Part shown: piece by piece, positions 1 to 15,000 of the stretch
How positions within the stretch are numbered: position 1 is the first letter of the stretch
Layout of the letters: every line of letters begins with the position of its first letter
Origin: Oopsacas minuta
Lineage: Eukaryota; Porifera; Hexactinellida; Lyssacinosida; Leucopsacidae
Direction: 5' to 3'
DNA: 64,000 nucleotides
Assembly (NCBI GenBank): GCA_024704765.1
Contig: JAKMXF010000341.1
Location: 1 to 64,000 of the forward strand
Program-made: the position numbers and the translations under genes
The notes under the pieces: generated by a model
Told to the model about the DNA's origin: nothing
Seen by the model: the letters and a program-made list of their open reading frames with translations, nothing else
Database searches by the model: none

Positions 1-1240
1 CCCTTCTATTCATTAAACTTAATGGCCCTCCACTTTCTATATGGGATCCTAGCGATTATGCTAGATGTTGGCTAAGAAATCATCGGAGTGCATCAGATAC
101 TCAAATAAGGGGTAGCAATAGTCAGATAGTTGAAGAAAACCCAGTTTGGAAGTATATTTGAATAATATACATAGCATTTAGGCATTTACAAGGTATGTTT
201 CACGCAGTTGTTTTTTATCTGATACAAATATAAACACACCGCTATATATAATAATAATCAGTGGTATTTTGGAGGGAGCACGCAGGTGGGAGGTATGGCG
301 CACCCACTTCATTATTGGGGGCCGTTTTCACCTATGTTTTCTAAGAAAATGCTAAATTTGAAAAGAGAGCGCCCCCCCACTTCTTTTTTTGGCAAAACAC
401 CATTGCCTATAATTTTAACCATTTGTCAAATTAATTGCTTTGTTTGCCAGAATAATAGAATTTTCAGTGCAGTTGCCAAAATAATTGAATTTATTTGCCA
501 AGTTTAATGGTGCATCCAAAGTTATATCATGCTATTACGTATATTGTGTCACACTGTCGTGTACACTCATGTGTATTGCAATCTGGTAGAGTTATAGAAA
601 CAGGATCAAGAACAGAATTTATATCAAACTAAAGAGTCAGATTTACAATAATAATATTCAGTAGTATATGAGCAATGATAAGCAGATTAGTTAGATAGCT
701 TATCTAAGGAAATTAGGGAAATTTTATCAATTTATAACGAGGCAATCAGGAATGTGAATTATAAGTATCCATAGTACACGACTATATAATAAGCCAAAAC
801 CTATCAAATGATGATAAATAGAAATAAATAAATCTAGCTGATGTACACAGGAACAGAGACTAATTACAGAGATCAGCTGATATCTCATCCATATTGCATA
901 AAGAGGAATAGTATATAAAGATTACTTTCTATAACATACAAGCGAATAAATATGTTATTCATAACAGGCACTGATACAGATAGTCTGTGTATGACGTCAT
1001 ATGTGTGTAGCGTATGAATACATTAACCAACTATAATCTCTTACACACTGTATGTACACAATTCCCCCGTGATATTATCTCTGAATGATGTTCTAATAAT
1101 TAGTGACCTTCCTCTTAAATCTTTGATATGAATATATATCCTATAATGAATAATCTAGATACAAAGCTACTACGTAGTGTACAGTATTGATCTCTTATTA
1201 TAAACCTGATTACTATGACAAATAATAAGAGTCTCGCGGG
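1..1240. other. AT-rich 5' flank, no gene recognised
   Basis: No convincing coding sequence was found. The stretch is AT-rich with short open frames only. If the IRF-like exon that follows is real, the first exon of that gene (the start of the DNA-binding domain) should lie here or beyond the left edge, but I could not place it. Confidence 0.5.
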
Positions 1241-1292
1241 GGTTCACTATAAGTGACCCTGACTGTACTTATAATATCAATTCCTTGAATAG

Positions 1293-1413
1293 ATGGTTAG
1301 AGGCTAAGAGAGGTAAATTTCAGATTTGTGACTGGCAGACCCTAGCCAAGATATGGTATTTAGAGAAAGAGCGGACTTCTGAAGAGATGGATGCGACAAG
1401 TATTTTCAAGAAG
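1293..1413 (+). CDS. exon resembling first half of IRF DNA-binding domain
   Basis: An open 40-codon stretch ends at a strong donor (AAG-AAG then gtgagt). It reads as W-L-E, then GKFQICDW, then a segment ending SEEMDATSIFKK. This follows the IRF pattern: a Trp, then F-x-I-P-W, an Ala-Lys, and finally E-x-D-A-x-I-F-K. The Pro before the second Trp is replaced by Asp, and the usual His-Ala is Leu-Ala. The start is uncertain: an acceptor at 1291-1292 is possible, but the frame stays open further upstream. The exon ends in phase 0, compatible with the next exon assigned to the gene at 5226. The Trp residues of this region contact DNA in known IRFs. Assignment is from remembered family pattern only. 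Confidence 0.55.
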
Positions 1414-4400
1414 GTGAGTATCTCATTATAGCGTGTAATGATCATATGCTACTACTAACAAATGACGTATATCTATACTAGTTATTACTATCAATCTTGT
1501 AAAGTCAGCCAATATAATACTGAATTTCACAGACTAAGTTATGTAACTCCTAAAGTTGGTTACATCTAATATAAAACCACAGATTTACTATACACGAAAC
1601 TTATCTAATAATCGTTAAGAAGAATACAATCACTACGTAATGTATACTTATATTTCATAAATATTTACTCAGCTAACTTCAAATCCTTGGCGGTTGCTTC
1701 ATTAGAGTTGTGAATATAACTTAGTTTTGATGTTGTATATACATGTATGATGTATGGGAATTATTATCAGATAATACTTGCATGATTCTTATTTCTTAGA
1801 TTATTATCTACGAAAATCGCGTCCCTTAAATATCATTCTTTTAGGACGTACACTTAAATAGGAGACGTTGAAACGTTACGTAATCATATAATTAAGCAAA
1901 ATTATAATTAATTTCCAAATTTAGTGTATGCATAGAATTATTTAAGGGTCATGACCCATGGCCAATTTGCAGCTCTACTCTCCTAGCATACGCATGTTTA
2001 TTTTCGAGAAATAAATAATATGTAAAATAAAACAGGGACGTAGGGAAGCAATAAATTTTTGACGCAACAACCGCCGCGCCTGCCGCACCGGCCTTTAAAG
2101 GATTTAAAATTTTTGCACCTTTCAGGAATAAAATCATAACAGCTTGATACATTTATAAGTCATGCAACCTTTGAAGTAATAAACACACGATATTAGATCT
2201 ATTTTCTAAAATACAAATTATTTCCAGGATACAAAATTAATACAGAAGATAAAAAATAGATAGAACCCTGATACCGGCTCCTAAGGCTCTGATAAAACAA
2301 TTTTGCCTCTTGGTCAAAACAGGGGTGTTAACCTACTGTTGTTAGTCCAGCTGTACTTAGATTGAATAATCGCTTCACGAATAAACACGATAATCCATTA
2401 TATGACATAATATTTAATATTAATTAATTAATTATGGCTGTTTATAAACATAAAAATATTAAATTGATCTAACTATATAATAATTATGTAATAGTAAATA
2501 CGGTCATGTTCAGCTGAAGTATACCTCGAGGTGTGAAGCGCCAATATCAACACGAAACAACGAGCCAATATAGCTCTATATTACTCATTTCTTAATACTT
2601 AAATATCAGATAATGAAATCATAGACATTATGAAATGCGTTGAATCATTTCAGTCATCACGAAATATGAATTAATCGAATATTTCTTGTATACGTGAATT
2701 CGTCAAATTTGCGTCATATTTTACTTCTAAATACATTATATGCATGTCCATAGTGCGAAATATTAGGAGTCGTTACAAGTGTAGTGTGGCTTTACGCTTC
2801 AAATTAGAAACTAATTATAGAACGGATATTAATAAACATGTCTTGGAAGAGGTACAACGAGTGCTACCTCTTGTCCTGGAGTATCCCAACTTACTTACAA
2901 GGACCCTAGGAGTCCAGGACAAATTTCTACTCAATCCAAAAATAATACCAGGGCAGTGCCTGGCGGTAGGGAATAACAGACCTTAGACTCCTTAAGTGGA
3001 TTAAAGGGCTTAATCTAGCTAGTCATATCATAAACTGTTATTCATATTATTCATGTCTAGAGCCCTAGGATACACTTTTCCCTGGACTCCTCTAATGACT
3101 TCGGTAGCTATATACGCTCTTCCTTGCCTTTACAAATCCTGCACCCAGCCTGCTAGCCCCAGTATTTTCGTCTCTGAGTTATATATTAGCTGAAATTAGT
3201 TTATCTATAGGTTATGTGTAAATACCATTCGGAAACTTGTACTCACCGATTCTGAGCGCAAACAACTATGTGGCAACCTAAGGGGTCCATCTGTATCTTT
3301 AGAGTTTAGATATTATCTTAGTTCATTCTTTAGAATTAATAAAGGAAATAGAATTAAACTGGATTAATTCTATCGGATGTGATGAATCCGATTTTCACAC
3401 TTTTGAATCAATCATTGTTGTTGTTGTTGCATGGTTGCTGTGGGAATGGAATTTATATTCAGAAAAATTGATATGTTGAGGGGTCTACAGCGCGAAAATG
3501 TTATGAAACGCTATTTCCTGATTCTCAGAGAGGTAAAAAAAGCACATTCCATACGGCAATTTGTGTTTATGTGAATAGAAAGTAAGCAAATAAATTATCT
3601 ACTCAACTTGACTATGGATGGTATAAACTTTTTATAGGGTGTCTTGGACATTTTTACGCTTCGAACAATTATATAGCTTACTAATACATTCACACACCGT
3701 CACTTATTGAAATTTTTCGGGAAATTACGTACGTTTTCTTTATTAGTCCAGTTTAGTAACATAGATGCCAACCTAGCGTCTCAATAATTCATGAAACACC
3801 GTCTAACAATCCGTGTAATATCTATGAGAACACTGAAAATCCGTTCGGTAAAAGTGATAGGAAGATGGCGGATACCCACATTTCTTTGTTGAATCAAGTC
3901 ATTATGATGCACTTACTGCTTTAAGTTGTTTGGGAATTTCCCATGGATTAGCGCAATCCATGGAATTGCTTGTTTACGATATCATATTTGGAACTCAGCA
4001 TATTCGATTATCCCAGAATAGCCATTGAAAGTATGAATCTACTACGAATTTGAAATTCGCTTTGTTTATGTACCTAAAAGTAAACAAATAATTCACAATA
4101 GGTTGTTTACAATACCATATTTGGGCTCAGCATACTCGATCACCTCAGTATTGTCGTTGAAACTATGATTCTACAACAATATCGAAATTTGTTTACTTTA
4201 TATTCATAAAAACAACAATAAATTTACATATGATTAATCCCAAAGTGTGAAAATCGGATTCAACATGTTCGATATATTTAGTTTTATTGATAAACACGAT
4301 AAATACAGAGTTATGCGACAACTTCAAAATTGCATACTGTAAATCCTTTCAGATAAACAAATATGCTAAGCGAACATCTAAAATATGTAAGTGTAGCTTA

Positions 4401-5225
4401 TGTCGTTAAAATTTATGTAATACAGAGAAATTCCTGAAATTTCTTTCAAGCTTTACGAAATGTCTGAACAGCTCTTAATTATTACATAGTAAAATTCCAA
4501 TTTCCATAGCAACGAAATTAAAAATCAGGAATTTACAAATACAAAAATAACTAGTGTTGCTGTTTAGATGTAAATTTTGAGCACCCTACATATCCATATT
4601 TTGTGATCTCCCAAAACCTTAGAAATATTTGAATACAGAATTCAAAACTACAATTGGAACTAAACTAATTCAAATGTATCATTGAATTGCTTTACTTGTA
4701 TGCATTGTGTATTTTGCATCAGGTAGTATTTATGGAATTGTAAACCTACAAATATGTCGTCTTTTAAGAAATGTATCATCTCCCTAGTTAGTTGCCAAAC
4801 CTCCGTTATCGCATTACTCGATACATATTACTTATACAACGAGGACTTCGTCATATATTTCATGGTAATGTTGTATTGTGCAATCACGTGGCTATGAGGA
4901 GGGAAGAGGATACGATAGGTAATTACTTCGCGTTCGTTCGATCCGGAGGGTAAAGCCACTGAGATTTCGAGTGGCAGGGCCGAATGCTGGTTTGACAAAT
5001 CTTGCTGTCCAAGACATCGTGATCACAAATTTGGATATCATCGCACCAAGAATAGGTTCTAAAAATGTTATTGGTTCCTAGTTCGCACTAGCGTCACGTG
5101 TTCATATAATATTCGACGTTGCACTGTATCCTTTATAATATGTCAAAAATAGACTATAATTTTACAGAAATAAATGTAAATATAGTAACAGAATAATAAA
5201 CTCACAATGCTTCCATCATCATTAG
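1414..5225 (+). other. presumed intron of the IRF-like gene
   Basis: This 3.8 kb stretch separates the two IRF-like exons. An exon of roughly 80 bp in phase 0 carrying the W-A...G-K...W-K-x-R-x-R-C-A recognition-helix part is expected here, and I did not find one. The open frame 2744-2986 contains an R-S-R-Y-K-C string loosely like that motif, but lacks the Trp and a matching splice phase. The 3' part holds a dispersed repeat (about 3970-4370). Confidence 0.4.
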
Positions 5226-6052
5226 GGTTTATCTAAAGCTTTTCCAAATCTCCAAGAAGTAAAAAACATGAGTATCAAGGAAGGAACCCTCTATAAGACA
5301 AGGGTGTTTGAAGCACCAAAAGAATTATGTGATGGTTAGTTTTTGCTGATTGGTATAATTCCATTCATTATCTTGTAAATATCAACAAATATCTCTTTAG
5401 AAGTGTACAAATTTGTGAAGAATCCACGTACACCAACAATTCCCTTCGTGAGTTCTTTCAAATACGATTATTATGTATTCACTGGCTAAATATTTGTATT
5501 TATAGAATATTCATTCATTGAATGTATATCTGCCTATGTCCTAAATACACCCTTCCAATTCTAATTCCAGTTCAGCAATCAGTTCAATTATGAATTGTTA
5601 TGTGGAATATTGTAATTGATATCAAAATGTAACACTATTGGCTAGCGAATCATGATGTTAACAGCATTAGAACTTTGAAATAGTCGACGAAGTGTATATA
5701 ATTAGAACCTAGCACAGCTATCGAAATTCGAATTCCTTTGATTAGTTCAAGAAATTAGTGTGATGAATTGACAACACATAGAGAAAAGTAATTACGCGCT
5801 ATGAATAGCTAGGACAATAAAGCTTTAATTCTGTATACATAGCTATTAATAGAACCAATTCTCAGTGTAAATTTACTATATTACACCATACTGCAGTATA
5901 CATTTCCTGATAAATAAATATAAGAATTTATTTTTGATAATTAGAGAGGTTTACACGACTTGTATCTGTTATTATGTATATCTCCGTAGGAATATGCTGT
6001 AGTGTATCCTGCAAATGCAACTCCTACTCTTTTAGAACCTTACCCACAGGTA

Positions 6053-6087
<35 letters not shown>

Positions 6088-9000
6088 GAGAATCTATTTT
6101 TAGATATTTTAATTCTTAAATATTATGGAAATGCCCACAAGACTGAAATTACGTAACTTTTACTATTTGGGAACAGTCAATTCTTAGCTCAAGCCTCACA
6201 TTTTCAAATTGTACCTATTTTTAGTCAATACGTCTATAATTGCCTCCTTACTCTTTCATAACATGTTAGGCACTGGTTCGTGTCCAGTAATGCATCCACA
6301 GCTAGTAATTGCCGAAATATAATGAATATCTGATGGAGGATAAGAATTCATTTACTTTTGAGGGTCCTAAGGGAAATTAGTTTAATTGTCCAGGGACGAG
6401 TTCCTGGGCTACTAGCTCATAGACCCCAACCTATTCTTCCACCGTTGTTACGGTATATTGCAAAATATAGGCGAGTATTGAATAATTCATGATTATTGTT
6501 TCTATGAAGATATGACACTAACATAGCATTGGTAAATTTACATCATTTCCCAGAATAATTCAAATTTTCGTATTAAGTTATGGCTACAAATGCAAGGGGC
6601 TTGTCAAAGGTAGACCTTATGGGAGGCGACCACTATATAAAGTGGCCTCAACCAGCATTTGGCTGGTCACTTGCGGTGTATGCCAGCTGAGTGTAGTTTG
6701 TTATTACTTGGTTACTGTTGTTATAGGCTATGTAGCATATAATACCTGCAGCATATTCCAGATAATCCCGCTGAGTCACTCCATATTCTGAACATGGATA
6801 ATCAACAGTTGCATATACTTGTCCTTATGTAAGACAATGTATTTACAAATGCTTGCTGTATAAACCACAAGTGATTCAGTCAGGGTTGCCGTGGGAATGA
6901 ATTCTTGATACCTATCCCCATATACATATACATATATTGATGGGATGGGAATTCCTATTCCCACTGATAACCTGGCTTCTATCCATTGTAAAACCCCCGC
7001 ACTTGAGATTGGGCGCATTTTCTAATCAGCTACAAACTGTTTTTATTAAATCCAAAATAGCGTTTATTCTTATTGTTAATTCGGCAATGTTGTCAGATGA
7101 TGTGTCAAGTTAATGCAACACACTAGAAAGTTGATGACATGTTCATAGGCCCTCAACACCGGAGCAGGGGGCTTGAGCTGCCAAAATTCCGGTGTGAAAG
7201 GGGTATTAGAGGGAACACCGACCCAAGCTTTAAAGAATCATTTTGGTCACCATTTCTTTCTTAAGTTTGTATTAAATGTATAGCTGAGCTACTTATATTA
7301 GCTCTCTTTAAAAACTTAAAACTACGCAGTGTTGATAATTCACACAATAATCAACAAATATTCCAAATTTGTAACATATTGTAACGCAACTTAGCACTAC
7401 CAATGCCTGTAGACCAGCATTTGGCTAATCTCTATTGTATTTATTCGTATACTGTAACTGTATCTCAAATATTGTGTATAGGTCAATCTTACAAGTTGTA
7501 ATCAGCTTGCTACGTCCCTGTAACGTATTAGAGATATTTATTCAATTATACTGATTCAAACATATAATTTTCTACAGAATATTAGCGTTAATTATTATTA
7601 ATTAACTTTACTTTTATTAATTCTCGCTAATACAGCGTATCAAAAATGGTAGGTAGCATCCCCAAATGTCTAGAAGATTAGTCCTCATTATATGTATTTG
7701 CATTGTTACGTATTTATCCTATATGTAACTGGAATCTGGAATTCGTTATTGGTTTATTAATAGATTTAATCTAGCATTTACATTGGAGAAATTTGTAAAT
7801 TCAAATCAGAGAAATATATTTAAACTGAATAATAAGCATTCATTGGATTTATATAATTTTCTAGGAAATTATTAATTCCTCTTAATTCTCCTTTTAGAAT
7901 AATCAGTTTGCTCCTACTATGTTCCGTAAGTTAGCATCTATTTTATTCGCATAATTCACTATACAGTATTTCTTGCTATTAATAGTTTTAAGTAATTCTT
8001 AATTATTGCAATTTATAGTCTTAGTTTAGCAAAGTAGTTCAAATTCCATTTTTATAATTCAATGTTAGTAGTATTCTAATTTGAAATATTAATATTATTC
8101 ATTTTCCTCATCTTTATAGCAATCGGACCAAATAATGTAAGTTAAATATTTTTGTATATTTTTTTATATATCACTGTATTTTTATGTTATTCACACGGCC
8201 ATCATTCTATTACTTGTTATCTTACAAGTATTTCTGATTACATATTTAATAAACAATTATATAGTTTTACGTATTATTATCCATAAGCTGAGGTTAGATA
8301 GCTCCATTATCAGATGATTACAGTATATTATATATTCGGTGTATATTAATATTTCATGATTTAGAATCAGGTGTTTGATGTAAGCTTCCCTCATATTGCT
8401 CCAAAACGAGGTATTTTGTATATTTCATTTACATTACAATAATGCAATTTTATTCTAAAGTACATAATAAATAAAACATCCCATCCAATCTTGTTAAATA
8501 ATATAATCTCAGTAAAATAACAACAAAAATGTATAAATCTATTAGTTATTATCAGGGAAAATGTTTGTATAAATTTTCATGACACACAAAGCTATTTTCC
8601 AATTTATATGCTGTAACGAAACTCGTTTTGATATCGATATTATAGAACAGGCATTCCAGCCACAAGTTCACCCTACTTACCCTCACAACATCCCCATCAA
8701 CCAACAGCAACAGATTCCTTTCAGAATCTTTCCCAGACCAGTTCAACAGGTGTATCCTAGTCAGATAATAAATCAACAGACTACCGATGTAGCTGTAAGT
8801 ATGACTATGTTCTACAGAATTTTACAAAAACTGAGTAATTGTAACCCAAAATTATGTAAATTTAATCAAAAGTTAAGTCCATTTATGTTAGTTTAAGTTT
8901 GCTAAATTTATATTTGAAATATTACAAGCAATTTTGAATTTAAATATATAAATATTAAGAAATCTGATAGAAAAAATTTAACAAAATTAACAAATGTATT

Positions 9001-12000
9001 TTTATCAAAATATATGAGTAATAGACATTTTGTAATCTTAGGAATTATATGGTAAAGCCCACCACAACACGATGCTACAAAGTTCGTAAGAGTTGCATGC
9101 AATAATGCTGCAAGAAACTTTGTTGCATGGAGAGTAACACATTCTATTTTCCTACAACTATGTTACATGAAAATTTAATTTTATGCAACACCTTGTATGT
9201 AGCTTGTTGCATGTAACAAAGATACATCGTGTATGGTTTGCTTAATAAGAGTTTGTTCCCAGATTATCAATTGCCATCAAACTCCTTTGAATGCTTTGTT
9301 GTTAGACTAATCTTATTAATTAAACACACCCTTTTATTCACGTACAATGGATATATGTCTATTCTTTTGCGATTTAATTCATCATAACAAGGAATTTTTT
9401 TCAAAAATAACTATTACAATCACTATCTTTACCTTTATATATCTTTTATACTTCTAGCAACCCGAGTATACTCTCCATTCTATATCTCAGCGTAAGTTTT
9501 GCTCTAATTCTCTCTTCAAAACAATGAATTGTTATGTAATCATCTGGTTAATTATTCTTGTACTTTATATTATAGAGATTCTGAATGGTAATATGGTTCC
9601 TGGCAATGCAGTATATGCTCTACGTGATCCGGTAATTATTATGCTTCATTTCTAATTCATCACTAATTGAACTCTTTGAATAACTAGAATATATCATGCT
9701 GTAAAATGTAATGAGAAATAATCTTTGAACATGGTTACTCATTTTTGCTTGACACATAGTAATAGTAAAATTTGTCAACTGTCAAAAGCGAGTATACATC
9801 ACGATCGAATTACTTGGAATGGCATATGTACGTGGTTTCAAAACAGCTAGAGACCTTGTGTAACCTACTGTAAATTCTCATGACACCATCTCTGTTGAGT
9901 CGACTAGGGACGAGTTGACTTAGTACGAGTTAGTATTTGGGACGAGTTGACTGGCAATCCTCTAGATGCACATCCTAATCATTACCAGGTGTTGATATTA
10001 CATACATCCTATAGGATCAAGTTGTACCTGAGAACTCCTTCAGTCCGGAATCTACTTCATTCTATTCGCAGGTAGAGACCGAGCCTAATACCCAGCAATA
10101 TGCTCCCCATGGTCAGTGTGGAATTGAGGACTGTGTAGACATTCCCTGCAAGCCATCCCCAGGATCAGATCACCACCCCATGGTACCGTCTCCCCATGTA
10201 CACCAGTTTGAGGAGAATGTCCCTAGCAATATGTACAGTTCTTCGTCTTCTTACACAGAGAGAAGTGAGTTGATATTTGTAGTACAGTTAAACCTCCGTT
10301 AGTGAACACCTCTACACAATGAACACTAGTCTTCGGTCCCGAAATGATCCCAATCATTAAATGTGAACCTCTGCTTAGTGAACACCTCGATATAGTGAAC
10401 TAAAATTTCAGTCCCGAGGCGTTCACTATAGACCTAATATCACGCGATCAATAATAATATTTGATTTATTCAAACCACAAAATACGTAAATATATTTGCG
10501 ATTTCCAATTATGACAAATTAATTAAGTACCCCCCCCCCCCTGACCCCTGAGAGAGAAATGTCATTTCTTTTTGTTATATTACCAAATTTTACTGAAATT
10601 TATAGGAAACTAGAATTATATTCGTTAATTAGTTAGTGAATTCCAAACCAGTAAAGTTATAAATTCATTGCAGTTCCGGATTTGTAATTTTCTTATAATG
10701 AATTTTCATTTGTAAAAAATAGTTTACAACATTTGGTGATTTTTGATATTCAATCTTGCAATTTTGAATTTTTCCATTAATTATCTAATATTAAAATTCA
10801 TAGATATTGGACAAGATTTTACTTGTATAGAAGAAGAATAGAACAATTTCCCTAAATCTATTATAATCATAATTCGTCTTCTCTTTGGTTCGATCTATTT
10901 ACATATACGTACTCGTATATATTGTATCAAAATAAATGTATTTACTGTCTACTCACTATTTATTGGATACTACAACACTATAGGTCCTATCGGACATTTG
11001 GAGAACCCATTGATTGAACAGAAAGATGTGGAACATACATACCAACAAGTGAGACCAAGTTATTTAACTATATGTACCTATACGTATACGAATTTCTATT
11101 ATACAATATACACTACATTCTATTTGCACGAAAACTGTAAACTCAAAGTAACAATGTGAATCATTCATTATGTTAATGAGAGTTCCAGGGTATATTCTTG
11201 GTGTTCATATCGAGAATTATTCAGTATATTTCTCTGATCGATAAGATAGTAGAAATTAGCTAGAAATTAAAATGGTGCATAATTTTGGTTAATGTCGTTC
11301 ATGTTTGGATTACAAATATTCAATTATATACAACTTATACCCGTCAGCTGACACAACAGCTGTTTTTTTTGCATTATCAAGATTTAATATAACATGAACC
11401 ATTCCTTCTACAGGTACAAGAACAGTCTCTCATAATGTCAGAGTACTTTGGTGAGCTACGAATGATTGCTATACTTTATATAATATGTGTCGATCACCTA
11501 ATATATGATCACGTTCATGATCATTTTTCCGATCACTTTTCTGAAATTATAAACACATCCTATAGGGAGATTCTCTATTACTTGCATCCGTCCTCCCCGC
11601 GGCCATGCGAAATCTACCGATTACTATGAAATTAATACATACATTTTGATATCATTTTGGGTCTATATATATATTCGCGAATTTTCAAATTCTGTCTGCA
11701 TAAAACGCTCGAAATAGGATTGAAAATCTTTCTGGAAAAAATGATCTTCCATATTCGATCACTGTTTATAAAATGATCAGTAATCATCCTCTGATTGTCA
11801 AAAATAGATCACGGTACTAATGTTGTACACGTGACTGGTAATATATCTATAGTAATATCCAAATTTCTCTTTCCATTATCTTTTCCTCTAATTTTGTAAC
11901 ACCCGAAGCCTTGCTTAATTTAATCTACATATATTTCTAGTTATTCAGTGTGCAGAAAATATTTCCGTCTGTGTTTCCATTTCCTCATATTGATAACTAC

Positions 12001-15000
12001 GGCCTCACATGATTTATAGTTGCGATAGCTAGATTCCTTCCTTCTTGTAATATCCCTTACCTGAAGGATTGTTAGAATTGCACAAGTAGCCTCTTTTACT
12101 TCAAAAGCTACCTATGACCTATAATATAAACTATTCTCAATTAGATATTACATTGAAACTAATAGTTTATTATACTTCAATTATCCAGATGATTTATAAT
12201 ACATACAATTGTACTCAATATACGCACATCAACACTGTATTTTACGTGTATATGCTATATGCTATATGCTATATGATATATGATATAGTTCTGTTTCTAA
12301 CCTTTCGTATTGCAGAATTAACCATAATATTACTTCCAAATTTGGATCAATTAGTTGTTATTTTATCTCTACAGTTGTGATTATATCATTTATGCATACA
12401 GTGGAACCTGCAGCAGATGACTTTGAATAACCGTATGTTCATCCGTATTTCTGATTTTACAGGTGTCAGATTATGCAAGTTCCATTGTACGAACATAATT
12501 TCTTTAATTCCTTTATTTATACGATTCGATTGATCTGTTTGAATGCAGGACTTGTTTCTTAGAATTTTACCTACTATCCGTTTTAATTTTCACCCAATTT
12601 GTTTTCAATATTATGGATTTGTATCTCTATAGGATGTTAAGTATAATAATGCTCCTAATTAGAGTCCCGGCGCTTCTTATTTTTGTCGGAATTTTTGGTC
12701 GTATTTTTTCGATTTTTGATAATGCAAAAATGTTATGACTTTCATTAATCCATTCACTTGGGAAACGCCTAAAAGGTTACTCTTTGTTATTTGTACTGAT
12801 GTGTGTATTTTCTAAATCTATCAAATTATCGGTTTATTGCTAACTCTATAAAACGCATCCAATTCGACACTGGAACTGTACTATCTGTACTAACTGTACT
12901 ATTTGTACTATTGATTATCTTAATAGATAATAATGGTTAATTTGTCTTTGCTGAGGGTGCATTTATAAATGAAACCTATAGTAGTATTTAGAACTATACA
13001 CATCACAATAAATCCATATATAATATAGTTACAGTTTCAATTAAGTAATAGGATGATTTTAACAAAAATAAAGTCATAACAACATAACATTTCCTTATAT
13101 ATTTGATTTATCATATGGTAATTGCATGTGAAGAATGTGTATGTTTTGTGTTTAATGAAATTCTGCACAAATATGGGAAGAATATACGAAATATTTGAGC
13201 AAATATTGTCCGTTTTTCTGTGTTTGTGCATTCTTGAAAGTTGAATTGATTAAGGTCTATACTTCAAATGGTAGCCCCCTCCCCTAAATACCGCTTCCTT
13301 GGATTACTCGCCCCCTAGAGGAGGGCCATATATTCTAAACATCTTCTCCAAAGTCCTGCCAGAATCAATACAGATAAACATCTGAGATACGGTATTATTG
13401 GGAGTATTAGCTTCATACCCAATATGTAAAGTGGCTGGGCTCATTAACTCCTCTCTCCATAGGACTAACATTGTTTCGAACAATGTTTTACTAACAAATG
13501 AAATCAATCAGACGGATTGGGGATACTATATCCGGGGAGATCTGCCGCTTTTGGAGGTTTGCCTGTAATCGCGCCAATAGATAGAAAAATATGACCAACA
13601 TATACGCCTATGAACTACCCCGTACGTAAATATATATATATATACTCTAAGTGGACAAAAGTATTTCAAAACACAAATATATTGTCATAAATTGTATACT
13701 CTTTCCCGTTCCTATATATTGTGTAGTCTATATTCGTAGCTGCTATGTAGTAATTTGTATAGAATAACATATGTTTTTCAAGAATTTCAAAAGAATATTT
13801 TCGATTTACACTTTTTGAAGGTGTTAATTATTAATAATTATTAGATAATTATTGATAATCAAAATATGTGGTAATTCAAAGCCTATTAAGAATCTATAAT
13901 TTCTGACTTGATATTTGAATTCTACGTAGGCGAGTTACCCCAGATTGAAATTTCCAATCGGATTGAACAATTTTTACTAAAGTTATAGTAGAATTTCAAT
14001 TTGTCCTACTTGTGCCACTTTTTTCAAAAAGTGGCATAGGTGGCAGGAAAAAGCGCCACTACAAGGAAAGCAACTAGGGCTAGGAGGAATAAGTCGAAGT
14101 AATATTTTCGAATGATATGACTATGCTAACCCTTGAATTCCATAATAACCTCTTGGTAGCGGCCACTTGTGCCACCTTGGGCAAAAGGTGGCACAAATGG
14201 CACAAATTGAAATTCATCTATAACTCTGGTAAAAATTGTTCAATCCGATTGGAAATTTCAATCTGGGGTAACTCGCCTACGTAGAATTCAAATATCAAGT
14301 CAGAAATTATAGATTCTTAATAGGCTTTGAATTACCACATATTTTGATTATCAATAATTATCTAATAATTATTAATAATTAACACCTTCAAAAAGTGTAA
14401 ATCGAAAATATTCTTTTGAAATTCTTGAAAAACATATGTTATTCTATACAAATTACTACATAGCAGCTACGAATATAGACTACACAATATATAGGAACGG
14501 GAAAGAGTATACAATTTATGACAATATATTTGTGTTTTGAAATACTTTTGTCCACTTAGAGTATATAAATAACCCTTTTGAAGCATTAAGTCACGTTTGA
14601 ACGTCCCTAATTAGTTGCATTGTCAAATGAGACGTAAATTTCATTAATCAAATTGTCCTATAGGGTGGTGGTAAATTTCTATTCACAAGCCTTAGAGTCT
14701 TTTCTGGTTCCCAGCGCGTATTCAGGGAACTACGGTATTCCTGAAAAGGCCAGTTTATCTTAGAATTTTTGAAAATTACATATCATAAATTGATAGAAGC
14801 AAATTTGTCTTCTAATGTTTTCCAGATTTGAGAACATATAACCATCAGTCTATCACTTATAAGTTCAAAACCTTCTCACTTCGTATGAGGCCCAATTATG
14901 CGATGATGTCAACATTAATTCACTTTGACTCCTTGAGTGCTAATCATCTTATGTACTTTATTTGTTTGAGATGAAAATTCTTTTGTATACAACCAACAAC

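Noticed and set aside
2744-2986. Open frame with R-S-R-Y-K-C, considered as the missing IRF recognition-helix exon
   Set aside because: No Trp at the required position, phase does not fit exons 1413 and 5226, and no proper donor follows the Cys.
11451-11629. Read-through of exon 11414-11450 to a stop at 11629
   Set aside because: The extension is low-complexity (repeated GATCAC units), and the donor at 11450 matches the next exon in phase.
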